Positions 37,633 to 45,367 of a stretch of DNA of 64,000 bases are shown in pieces. The DNA lies in assembly GCA_947259705.1 (NCBI GenBank), contig CAMYNL010000006.1, positions 62,001 to 126,000 of the forward strand, read 5' to 3'. Numbering within the stretch: the first letter of the stretch is position 1; the number at the start of each line of letters is the position of its first letter. The DNA comes from an uncultured Gammaproteobacteria bacterium. GTDB lineage: Bacteria; Pseudomonadota; Gammaproteobacteria; Arenicellales; JAANXG01. Both the position numbers and the translations under genes were made by a program. Under the pieces are notes generated by a model. That model was not told where the DNA came from and did no database searches. It worked only from the letters and a program-made list of their open reading frames with translations.

Positions 37633-39054
37633 ATGCTCCGCCGTACCAAGATCGTCGCCACGCTGGGTCCCGCCACCGACGACCTGGCGGAACTCGACCG
37701 GGTGATCCAGAACGGCCTCGACGTGGCGCGGGTCAACTTTTCCCATGGCAGCCGCGCGGACCACGAGCGGCGGGTGCGAGAGGTGCGCGAACGGGCCAGG
37801 GTGCATGACCGTTACGTCGGGGTGCTGGTCGATCTGCAGGGCCCGAAGATCCGCATCGAGGGTTTCCGGGACGGCGCCGCGACGCTGGCTGACGGGGACT
37901 CTTTCGTGCTGGATACCCGGCTCGGCCCCCGGGACGGCGATGCAAGCCGGGTCGGTGTCAGCTACAGGAACCTGCTGCGGGACGTGTCGGTCGGTGACGT
38001 ACTGCTGCTGGACGACGGCAACGTGGTAATGGAAGTTACCGCCGTGGTCAACGAGGCGGTACATTGCCGCGTCATCAACGGCGGGCACCTGTCCGACAAC
38101 AAGGGACTCAATCGGCAGGGCGGCGGCCTGTCCGCGGCCGCGCTGACCGCCAAGGACGAACAGGACATCCAGCTGGCCGCCGAGCTGGCGGCGGATTTCA
38201 TGGCGGTGTCGTTCGTACGCGACGCCGCCGACGTGCAAAGGGCGCGGGACCTGCTGCGCGCAGCGGGCAGCCGCGGAAAGATCGTCGCCAAGGTGGAGCG
38301 CGCGGAAGCGATCGAAAACGTCGAGGAGATCATCGATGCGGCGGACGTGGTGATGATCGCCCGCGGCGACCTCGGCGTGGAGATCGGTGACGCGGAACTT
38401 CCGGGCATGCAGAAAAGCGTGATCCGCCAGGCGCGCGCCTGCAACCGCGTGACCATCACGGCGACGCAGATGATGCAGTCTATGGTGGACAGCCCGCAGC
38501 CGACACGGGCCGAGGTGCTGGACGTCGCCAACGCGGTCATGGACGGCACCGACGCGGTAATGCTGTCCGCGGAGACGGCGATCGGCAAGCATCCCGGACG
38601 GGTAATCAAGGCCATGGACAGGATCTGCCGGGGTGCCGAGCGTCAGCGCAGCACCATGATCTCGACCCATCGCATCGACGCGCGATTCGAGAACGTGGAG
38701 GAGGCCATCGCGATGGCCTCCATGTACACCGCCAACCATTTCGAGGTCCGCGCCATCGTCGCTATGACCGAGTCCGGGGCCACCGCCAAGTGGATGTCGC
38801 GCATCAGCTCCGGCATCCCGATCGTGGCCATGACCTCCCAGGAGGCGACGCTGCGGCGCGTGACCCTGTACCGGGGAGTGTATCCGATTCGCCTAGACAT
38901 CGACGACGCCACGTCTGCGGAGGCGGAACGGGAGATCCTGGACGAACTGCGGCGCCTCGGTTTCGTCGAGGAGGGCGAGTCCGTTATCATGACCCGGGGC
39001 GAACTCACCGGCGTGGCGGGCGGTACGAATTCAATGAAGATCTTACTAGTGTAG
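37633..39054 (+). CDS. pyk: Pyruvate kinase
   Basis: 473 residues. Signatures RRTKIVATLGPATDD, VNFSHGSRADHERR, VAKVERAEAIENVEEI, IARGDLGVEIG and NRVTITATQMMQSMVDSPQPTRAEV. It converts phosphoenolpyruvate to pyruvate, draining fixed carbon from the cycle to the acetyl-CoA side. The pgk-pyk-fba order is known from several autotrophic proteobacteria. Spacing of 8 bp to pgk and 39 bp to fba supports co-transcription. Confidence 0.96.
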   Translation: MLRRTKIVATLGPATDDLAELDRVIQNGLDVARVNFSHGSRADHERRVREVRERARVHDRYVGVLVDLQGPKIRIEGFRDGAATLADGDSFVLDTRLGPRDGDASRVGVSYRNLLRDVSVGDVLLLDDGNVVMEVTAVVNEAVHCRVINGGHLSDNKGLNRQGGGLSAAALTAKDEQDIQLAAELAADFMAVSFVRDAADVQRARDLLRAAGSRGKIVAKVERAEAIENVEEIIDAADVVMIARGDLGVEIGDAELPGMQKSVIRQARACNRVTITATQMMQSMVDSPQPTRAEVLDVANAVMDGTDAVMLSAETAIGKHPGRVIKAMDRICRGAERQRSTMISTHRIDARFENVEEAIAMASMYTANHFEVRAIVAMTESGATAKWMSRISSGIPIVAMTSQEATLRRVTLYRGVYPIRLDIDDATSAEAEREILDELRRLGFVEEGESVIMTRGELTGVAGGTNSMKILLV

Positions 39055-39093
39055 TGGAACGCTCAATCAATCCAGCATGTAACGGAGGGAAAC

Positions 39094-40158
39094 ATGGCCC
39101 TGATTTCTTTACGCCAGCTACTTGATCACGCCGCGGAGCACGATTACGGCTGCCCGGCATTCAACGTCAACAACCTCGAGCAGATGCGCGCCATCATGGA
39201 GGCGGCGGATGAGACCGACAGCCCGGTGATCGTGCAGGCCTCGGCGGGGGCCCGCAAGTATGCCGGAGCGCCGTTTCTGCGCCATCTCATCCTGTCGGCG
39301 GTGGAGGAGTGGCCGCACATCCCGGTGGTGATGCACCAGGACCATGGCGCGTCGCCGGCGGTCTGTCAGCGTTCCATCCAGCTCGGTTTCAGTTCCGTGA
39401 TGATGGACGGCTCCCTCGGCGAGGACATGAAGACGCCGATGGACTACGATTACAACGCCTCGGTCACCCGCAACGTGGTCGATATGGCGCACGCCTGCGG
39501 GGTGTCGGTCGAAGGCGAACTGGGCTGCCTGGGGTCCCTGGAGACCGGCATGGCGGGTGAGGAAGATGGTTCCGGCGCCGAAGGCCAGCTGAGCCACGAC
39601 CAGCTGCTCACGGACCCGGAGGAGGCCGCCCGCTTCGTCAAGGACACCCACGTCGATGCCTTGGCGATCGCCATCGGCACCAGCCACGGCGCCTACAAGT
39701 TCACGCGGCCCCCCACCGGCGACATCCTCGCCATCGAGCGGATCAAGGAGATCCATGCCCGCATACCGGACACCCATCTGGTCATGCACGGCTCCAGCTC
39801 CGTGCCGCAGGACTGGCTCAAGATCATCAATGAGAACGGCGGCGCCATGGGGGAGACCTACGGCGTGCCGGTGGAAGAGATTCAGGAAGGTATCAAGCAC
39901 GGCGTGCGCAAGGTCAACATCGACACCGACCTGCGTATGGCCTCGACCGGGGCGATACGCAGGTACCTGGCCGAGCACCCCAAGGAGTTCGACCCGCGCA
40001 AATATCTGGGCGAGACGCTGAAGGCGATGAAGGGCATCTGCCTGGACCGCTATCAGGCCTTCGGCACCGCCGGCATGGCCTCCAAGATCAAGCCGGTGAG
40101 CCTGGAGGTGATGACCGCCCGCTATGCCAAAGGCGACCTGGATCCCCGGGTCAACTGA
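39094..40158 (+). CDS. fba: Fructose-bisphosphate aldolase, class II
   Basis: 354 residues, zinc-dependent aldolase of the Calvin-cycle (CbbA) type. Seen are [56 protein letters not shown] and the [20 protein letters not shown] segment. GGAGGGA lies 5 nt before the ATG. It ends the block and is followed by an intrinsic terminator. Confidence 0.97.
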   Translation: MALISLRQLLDHAAEHDYGCPAFNVNNLEQMRAIMEAADETDSPVIVQASAGARKYAGAPFLRHLILSAVEEWPHIPVVMHQDHGASPAVCQRSIQLGFSSVMMDGSLGEDMKTPMDYDYNASVTRNVVDMAHACGVSVEGELGCLGSLETGMAGEEDGSGAEGQLSHDQLLTDPEEAARFVKDTHVDALAIAIGTSHGAYKFTRPPTGDILAIERIKEIHARIPDTHLVMHGSSSVPQDWLKIINENGGAMGETYGVPVEEIQEGIKHGVRKVNIDTDLRMASTGAIRRYLAEHPKEFDPRKYLGETLKAMKGICLDRYQAFGTAGMASKIKPVSLEVMTARYAKGDLDPRVN

Positions 40159-40183
40159 TGCGTCCCTCGACAGCGGAGAAGAA

Positions 40184-40210
40184 GCGGCCCGTCGCGGGCC
40201 GCTTTTTTTT
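40184..40210 (+). terminator. Intrinsic terminator after fba
   Basis: GCGGCCCG-TCG-CGGGCCGC gives a perfect 8-bp GC stem with a 3-nt loop followed at once by eight T residues. It closes the tkt-gap-pgk-pyk-fba transcript. Confidence 0.93.
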
Positions 40211-40252
40211 GTCCGGCGCCTTGGGCGGTGGCGGCGGGGTGGGACCGCGTAC

Positions 40253-40651
40253 TTGAACCGTGACCGGGACGGTTATCCCTGCCCCTGCTGCGGCTACCGG
40301 GTGTTCGCCGCGGCGCCAGGCAGTCACCAGGTCTGCCCGGTGTGCCACTGGGAGGACAATCTGGTGCAGCTGCGATTCCCCACCATGCCGGGCGCTGCCA
40401 ATATCGTGTCCCTGCATCAGGGGCAGGACAATTTTGCCGCCTTCGGCGCCTGCGCGCGACGCTTCGTGGACGCCGTGCGCGGGGCGAGGTCCAGCGAGCC
40501 GCGCGACGAGGAATGGCGCCGGCTCGATCCCGCCCGCGACAACCCCGAGGTGCCGCGCCGCGGGGTGCGCTACGCCGATTCCTATCCCGAGGTCGATCCC
40601 ACCGTGCTGTATTACTGGCGCGCGAGTTACTGGCGGCGCCTTAGCAGTTGA
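40253..40651 (+). CDS. CPCC-type cysteine-rich protein
   Basis: About 132 residues. The N-terminus YPCPCCGYRVF followed by VCPVCHWEDN looks like a zinc-binding pair of CxxC motifs of the CPCC family, whose function is unknown. The C-terminal half is Arg-rich with PEVDPTVLYYWRASYWRR. The only reasonable start after the terminator is TTG at 40253, with GGGGTGGGA about 10 nt upstream; the longer frame would begin inside fba and cross the terminator. Confidence 0.6.
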   Translation: MNRDRDGYPCPCCGYRVFAAAPGSHQVCPVCHWEDNLVQLRFPTMPGAANIVSLHQGQDNFAAFGACARRFVDAVRGARSSEPRDEEWRRLDPARDNPEVPRRGVRYADSYPEVDPTVLYYWRASYWRRLSS

Positions 40652-40699
40652 GCGCCTGTCCGCGGCAGCCGGGCAGCGGCAGGCAGCCCCGGCACTGCG

Positions 40700-41287
40700 G
40701 GCCGTGGTGTGCCGAGCCCGATCGCCGAAACCGGCGTGCGTAAGGGCCGCCGCGAAGAAGGCCGGATTGGGTTTGCCGACGATGGTCACGGTCCGGCCGA
40801 TCAACGCCTACAGAGCCGCGCCCGCTGCTCTGCGGGAGATCCGAGCCACCTCGTCTTCCGGGTACACCAGGTCGCGGTGCAGGGACACCGGCTCGGCGCC
40901 TGACCGGATCAGGCGCTGGGCGATGCCAGTTCCCGGAAGTCGATCCACTGGTAGTGGCTGATGACGACTAAATCCACTGCCAGCTCGGTGCGCACGGTCC
41001 GCAGGCCGACCTCGCACAACGCCGCGTCCAGCGCCGGCGAGCCGATCACGAAGCAACAGCAAGACGGGACGCTTGGCCCGCAGGTATGGGCAGGCGGCCT
41101 GGGGCGCGGCGACGATGCATTCCGGGGCGACCGTGATGCCGCCGGCCCGGAGCCGCAACAAGATGTCCGGTTCGCCGATGCGCGTGGTGTTGGTGACCAG
41201 CAGAAAGGGGATGGCCCGCGCCTGGAGGAAGCGGATGGCGGCTGCCATATCGTAGAGGGTACCGTCGACGTCGATCAGGAAACGCAA
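40700..41287 (-). pseudogene. Decayed HAD-IIA family phosphatase
   Basis: Pieces of one HAD-IIA (NagD-like) hydrolase lie in order on the minus strand but in different frames. They are RFLIDVDGTLYDMAAAI with PFLLVTNTTRIGEPD, then VIGSPALDAALCEVGLRTV with LVVISHYQWIDF, and then TVTIVGKPNPAFFAAALTHAGFG. The normal continuation with the second catalytic Asp (GDxxxxDI) is missing. At least two frameshifts plus a 3' loss mean no working enzyme could be made. No transposon remnant is seen beside it. Confidence 0.75.
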
Positions 41288-41332
41288 TGCCTAGACGCCG
41301 TACTCCGGCGGCGGCGGAGACCGCGGACGCCG

Positions 41333-42235
41333 CTAGCCGGTGGCCCGAGCGCCGGGCCGTTCCAGCAGGAACTGCTTGAATTCCACCGCCGCCCGGGACA
41401 GGCGTTTGCCCCGCCGATGCACCACGTACCAATGGCGCATGATGGGGAATCCCTCCACCTTCAGCACCACCAGCTGTTTGAGCTGCAGCTCCATGTTGAT
41501 GGTATCCTTGGACAGCAGCCCCAGCCCCAGGCCCGCCTGCACGCTTTGCTTGATGGCCTCGTTGCTGCCCGCCTCCATGCCGGTGGTGATGTCGATGCCG
41601 TGGTCGCGGAAGAATCGCTCCATGGCGATCCGGGTGCCGGAGCCGTGCTCGCGCACCAGAAACACCTCCTTCTCCAGTCGCTTCAGCGGGACTTTCCGGC
41701 GGCCGTCCAGTTCGTGTCCCGGCGGCGCCACCACCACCAGCGGGTTGTCCTTGAAGGCGGCGGATTCGAGGTCGTATTCTTCCGGCGGCTGACCCATGAT
41801 GACGATGTCGGTCTCGTTGTGCTGCAGCTGCCGCAGCAGACCCTCGCGGTTGGTGACGTCGAGGCTGATGCTCACCGCCGGAAAACGCTTGTTGAAGGCG
41901 GCCAGCAGCGCCGGCACGAAGTAGTTGGCGGTGCTGGCCACGGTGACGTTGAGCCGTCCCCGCTGCAGCCCCTTGAGCTCGTCGAACACCGCGGCCGCCT
42001 CGCTGAGTTGCTGCGAGATGTTGCGGCTATAATGTTGCAGCTCGCGGCCGGCCTCGGTGAGGAACACCTTCTTTCCGAGCTGCTCGAACAGCGGCAGCCC
42101 GACCGCGTCCTCGAGCTGCCGCATCTGCATGGATACCGCGGGCTGGGTGAGATGCAGCTCCTCGGCGGCGCGTGTATAGCTGAGATGGCGGGCCACCGCC
42201 TCGAACACCTTCAGTTGGCGCAATGTCAGGTGCAT
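41333..42235 (-). CDS. cbbR: LysR-family regulator CbbR
   Basis: 300 residues. Winged helix-turn-helix MHLTLRQLKVFEAVARHLSYTRAAEELHLTQPAVSMQMRQLE in the CbbR style, then an effector domain (ANYFVPALLAAFNKRFP, EAIKQSVQAGLGLGLLS). It is divergent from cbbL, the classic place for the activator of Calvin-cycle genes. The ATG at 42235 is preferred over an upstream TTG. Metabolite sensing (RuBP, NADPH and similar) is known for the family but cannot be read here. Confidence 0.93.
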   Translation of the reverse strand: MHLTLRQLKVFEAVARHLSYTRAAEELHLTQPAVSMQMRQLEDAVGLPLFEQLGKKVFLTEAGRELQHYSRNISQQLSEAAAVFDELKGLQRGRLNVTVASTANYFVPALLAAFNKRFPAVSISLDVTNREGLLRQLQHNETDIVIMGQPPEEYDLESAAFKDNPLVVVAPPGHELDGRRKVPLKRLEKEVFLVREHGSGTRIAMERFFRDHGIDITTGMEAGSNEAIKQSVQAGLGLGLLSKDTINMELQLKQLVVLKVEGFPIMRHWYVVHRRGKRLSRAAVEFKQFLLERPGARATG

Positions 42236-42252
42236 GAGAGAAACCAAGCATA

Positions 42253-42294
42253 AGTAAAAAATTATGCATATAATTATGAATAGTAATTTTTACT
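42253..42294. promoter_or_regulatory. AT-rich operator region between cbbR and cbbL
   Basis: An imperfect inverted repeat, AGTAAAAAATTA at 42253-42264 and TAATTTTTACT at 42284-42294, encloses a direct repeat, ATTATGCATA (42261-42270) and ATTATGAATA (42273-42282), 12 bp apart. The block stands out in a GC-rich window and lies in the divergent cbbR-cbbL gap, so it is the likely CbbR binding site. Confidence 0.6.
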
Positions 42295-42377
42295 GATGCA
42301 ATATTTGCGTTAATGTTCGCTTCGCGCCCGGGGAGGGCGCACCGACAACAAATTCACTCGGTCCGGAGTCAGAAACC

Positions 42378-43802
42378 ATGGCAAAAACATATCAGGCCGG
42401 CGTCAAAGAGTACCGCGAAACGTACTGGATGCCGGAGTACACCCCGAAAGACACCGACATCTTGGCGTGCTTCAAGATCACGCCACAGCCGGGCGTGCCG
42501 CGGGAAGAGGCCGCTGCGGCAGTGGCCGCCGAGTCTTCCACCGGCACGTGGACCACGGTGTGGACCGACCTGCTGACTGACTTGGACTACTACAAGGGCC
42601 GCGCCTACGCCATCGAGGACGTGCCGGGCGATGACGAGTGCTTTTATGCCTTCGTCGCCTACCCCATTGACCTGTTCGAGGAAGGTTCAGTGGTCAACGT
42701 CTTCACCTCCTTGGTCGGCAACGTGTTCGGCTTCAAGGCCCTGCGCGCGCTGCGCCTGGAAGACGTACGCTTTCCCATCGCCTACGTCATGACCTGTAAT
42801 GGTCCGCCCCACGGCATTCAGGTTGAACGCGACAAGTTCAACAAGTACGGGCGTGCACTGCTGGGCTGCACCATCAAGCCGAAATTGGGTCTGTCCGCCA
42901 AGAACTACGGCCGCGCCGTGTACGAGTGTCTGCGCGGCGGTCTGGATTTGACCAAGGACGACGAGAACATCAATTCGCAACCCTTTATGCGCTGGCGCAA
43001 TCGGTTCGAGTTCGTTATGGAGGCCATCCACAAGGCGGAGCGCGAGACCGGCGAGCGCAAGGGCCACTACCTGAATGTTACCGCCCCGACGCCGGAAGAG
43101 ATGTACAAGCGGGCCGAGTTCGCCAAGGAACTTGGTGCCCCGATCATAATGCATGACTACCTGACCGGTGGATTCTGCGCCAACACCGGTCTCGCGCAGT
43201 GGTGCCGAAACAACGGCATTCTGCTGCACATCCACCGCGCCATGCACGCAGTGCTCGACCGTCATCCGCGCCACGGCATCCATTTCCGCGTGCTCGCCAA
43301 GGCGCTGCGCTTGTCGGGCGGCGACCATCTGCACTCCGGCACGGTGGTGGGCAAACTCGAGGGTGATCGCGAGGCCACCTTGGGATGGATCGACATCATG
43401 CGCGACAGCTTCATCAAGGAGGATCGCAACCGCGGCATCTTCTTTGACCAGGATTGGGGTTCGATGCCGGGTATCTTCCCGGTCGCTTCCGGTGGTATCC
43501 ATGTGTGGCACATGCCGGCACTGGTCACCATCTTTGGCGACGATGCCTGCCTACAGTTTGGTGGCGGCACTCTGGGTCATCCGTGGGGCAATGCGGCCGG
43601 CGCTGCGGCAAACCGCGTGGCCCTGGAAGCCTGTGTCGAAGACCGCAACAAAAACGGTGCCGAAGGCCTTGAGAAACGCGGCGGCGACGTCCTGCGTGCG
43701 GCGGCCAAGAACAGCCCCGAACTGGCCGCGGCCATGGAAACCTGGAAGGAAATCAAGTTCGAGTTCGACACCGTCGATAAGCTCGACATCGCCCACAAGT
43801 AA
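42378..43802 (+). CDS. cbbL: RuBisCO large subunit, form IA
   Basis: 474 residues. Carboxylates ribulose-1,5-bisphosphate. Catalytic features are intact: [16 protein letters not shown], the carbamylated lysine Lys193 in [25 protein letters not shown], loop 6 near [13 protein letters not shown] and the C-terminal [15 protein letters not shown]. Sequence style ([23 protein letters not shown] split by family) matches form IA. cbbQ and cbbO, rather than carboxysome genes, follow cbbS, the non-carboxysomal IAq arrangement. GGAG is 9 nt upstream of the ATG. Confidence 0.98.
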   Translation: MAKTYQAGVKEYRETYWMPEYTPKDTDILACFKITPQPGVPREEAAAAVAAESSTGTWTTVWTDLLTDLDYYKGRAYAIEDVPGDDECFYAFVAYPIDLFEEGSVVNVFTSLVGNVFGFKALRALRLEDVRFPIAYVMTCNGPPHGIQVERDKFNKYGRALLGCTIKPKLGLSAKNYGRAVYECLRGGLDLTKDDENINSQPFMRWRNRFEFVMEAIHKAERETGERKGHYLNVTAPTPEEMYKRAEFAKELGAPIIMHDYLTGGFCANTGLAQWCRNNGILLHIHRAMHAVLDRHPRHGIHFRVLAKALRLSGGDHLHSGTVVGKLEGDREATLGWIDIMRDSFIKEDRNRGIFFDQDWGSMPGIFPVASGGIHVWHMPALVTIFGDDACLQFGGGTLGHPWGNAAGAAANRVALEACVEDRNKNGAEGLEKRGGDVLRAAAKNSPELAAAMETWKEIKFEFDTVDKLDIAHK

Positions 43803-43817
43803 CAACGGGACTCAAGG

Positions 43818-43850
43818 ACGAGTAACGCGGCCCGGTTCCGCGTTACTCGT
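43818..43850 (+). other. Perfect 13-bp stem-loop between cbbL and cbbS
   Basis: ACGAGTAACGCGG pairs perfectly with CCGCGTTACTCGT around a 7-nt loop, 16 bp after the cbbL stop. There is no T-tract, so full termination is unlikely. It may protect cbbL mRNA from 3' decay or mark a processing site. A second weaker hairpin with AGATC/GATCT ends follows at about 43859-43882. Confidence 0.8.
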
Positions 43851-43934
43851 TAATAAAAGATCCGCAGTGGGTCGCAGATCTGAATGACGTGTAACACGAT
43901 CAAACTAAGCACATAGAACTGTGGAGTAATATCA

Positions 43935-44294
43935 ATGAGCGAAATGCAAGATTATGCATCGCGGCTGTCCGATCCGGCGAGCCGCAAGTTTGAAACCTTC
44001 TCCTACCTCCCGGAGCTGTCCCCGGAAGCCATCCGTGCCCAGGTTCAGTACATCTGCGACAAGGGATGGAATCCGGCTATCGAGCATGTGGAGCCGGAGA
44101 ATGCCTTTGACCATTATTGGTACATGTGGAAACTGCCGATGTTTGGGGAGACCGATGTCGATCGCATCCTGGGTGAGGCGGAAGCCTGTCATAAGGCCAA
44201 CCCCAATCATCACGTGCGGCTCATTGGTTATGACAACTATGCCCAGTCCCAGGGCACCGCGATGGTCATCTATCGCGGACCCATCAAGGTCTGA
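43935..44294 (+). CDS. cbbS: RuBisCO small subunit, form IA
   Basis: 119 residues, forms the L8S8 holoenzyme with CbbL. Diagnostic segments: [61 protein letters not shown]. Lies 132 bp downstream of cbbL, beyond the stem-loop. Confidence 0.98.
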   Translation: MSEMQDYASRLSDPASRKFETFSYLPELSPEAIRAQVQYICDKGWNPAIEHVEPENAFDHYWYMWKLPMFGETDVDRILGEAEACHKANPNHHVRLIGYDNYAQSQGTAMVIYRGPIKV

Positions 44295-44320
44295 GACACC
44301 GCATCAAATTGACCCGGCAG

Positions 44321-44350
44321 GGTCCCTGCGGTTAATACGACGCAGGGACC
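44321..44350 (+). other. Perfect 10-bp stem-loop between cbbS and cbbQ
   Basis: GGTCCCTGCG and CGCAGGGACC pair perfectly around a 10-nt loop, 26 bp after the cbbS stop. No T-tract follows. It probably attenuates or processes the transcript so that cbbQO are expressed below cbbLS. Confidence 0.75.
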
Positions 44351-44493
44351 ATGGTGTCAAAAACAGTGGAATTTGGAACTGATTTTCTTGCACCGCCATC
44401 TCGGCTGGCGCGGTCGGTAACTGCGCACGGCTAGCAGATCGCTGGTGACAAATGGACCATCATGGGCGTAAGCGATTACAAGCTGCGAATACT

Positions 44494-45294
44494 ATGACCG
44501 ATAGAGACCAATATCTCGTCAAGACCGAACCCTACTACCGCTCCGTCGTCAACGAAGTGCAGATGTACGAGGCGGCCTATGCCGCGCGGATGCCGGTGAT
44601 GCTCAAGGGACCCACCGGTTGCGGCAAGTCGCGCTTCGTAGAGTACATGGCTTGGAAGCTCGACAAGCCGCTGATAACGATTGCCTGTAACGAGGACATG
44701 ACCGCGTCCGATCTGGTGGGGCGATTCCTGCTCGATATCAGTGGCACCAAGTGGCAGGACGGTCCGCTCACGGTAGCGGCGCGCATTGGGGCGATCTGTT
44801 ACTTGGATGAGGTCGTCGAGGCCCGTCAGGACACAACAGTGGTTATCCACCCGCTCACTGATCATCGCCGCAACCTGCCGCTGGAGAAAAAGGGCGAGCT
44901 GGTCCACGCCCATCCCGATTTCCAGATGGTGATCTCCTACAACCCCGGTTACCAGAGCCTGATGAAGGACCTCAAGCAGTCCACCAAACAGCGCTTCGGC
45001 GCTCTGGACTTCGATTACCCGAAAGCGGCGGTCGAAGCCGAGATCGTCGCCCACGAGGGCAGTGTCGATAAGGCAGTGGCGGAAAAGTTGGTGCAGGTGG
45101 CGCAGCGATCCCGTAATCTCAAGGGCCACGGTCTGGATGAAGGCATGTCGACCCGGCTGCTGGTCTATGCTGCCCAATTGATCAACAAAGGTGTTGAGCC
45201 TCAGGCCGCTTGCCAGATGGCGCTGGTGCGCCCGCTGACGGATGATCCGGACATGCGCGACACTTTGGATGCTGCGGTCAACACGTATTTCTGA
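44494..45294 (+). CDS. cbbQ: RuBisCO activase AAA+ subunit CbbQ
   Basis: 266 residues, MoxR-type AAA+ ATPase. Walker A GPTGCGKS at residues 39-46, Walker B region [11 protein letters not shown], sensor [15 protein letters not shown]. CbbQ hexamers with CbbO remodel inhibited RuBisCO to release tight-binding sugar phosphates. ATG 44494 (MTDRDQYLV) is the family-typical start; ATG 44452 would add 14 residues. It is 199 bp downstream of cbbS. Confidence 0.96.
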   Translation: MTDRDQYLVKTEPYYRSVVNEVQMYEAAYAARMPVMLKGPTGCGKSRFVEYMAWKLDKPLITIACNEDMTASDLVGRFLLDISGTKWQDGPLTVAARIGAICYLDEVVEARQDTTVVIHPLTDHRRNLPLEKKGELVHAHPDFQMVISYNPGYQSLMKDLKQSTKQRFGALDFDYPKAAVEAEIVAHEGSVDKAVAEKLVQVAQRSRNLKGHGLDEGMSTRLLVYAAQLINKGVEPQAACQMALVRPLTDDPDMRDTLDAAVNTYF

Positions 45295-45367
45295 GCCGTC
45301 CGCTGGAGCAGTGCTGTAGCCCGCAACGGTGTTTGATCAGGCACACTGACGGGAACGCGGAGCAGCC

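Noticed and set aside
40151-40804. A 217-codon minus-strand frame covering the Cys-rich gene and the end of the phosphatase relic
   Set aside because: Only its first ~35 residues resemble protein (HAD relic). The remainder is antisense to the CPCC gene and runs through the fba terminator.
43818-43850. Intrinsic terminator after cbbL
   Set aside because: No T-tract follows the stem, and cbbS must be co-expressed.
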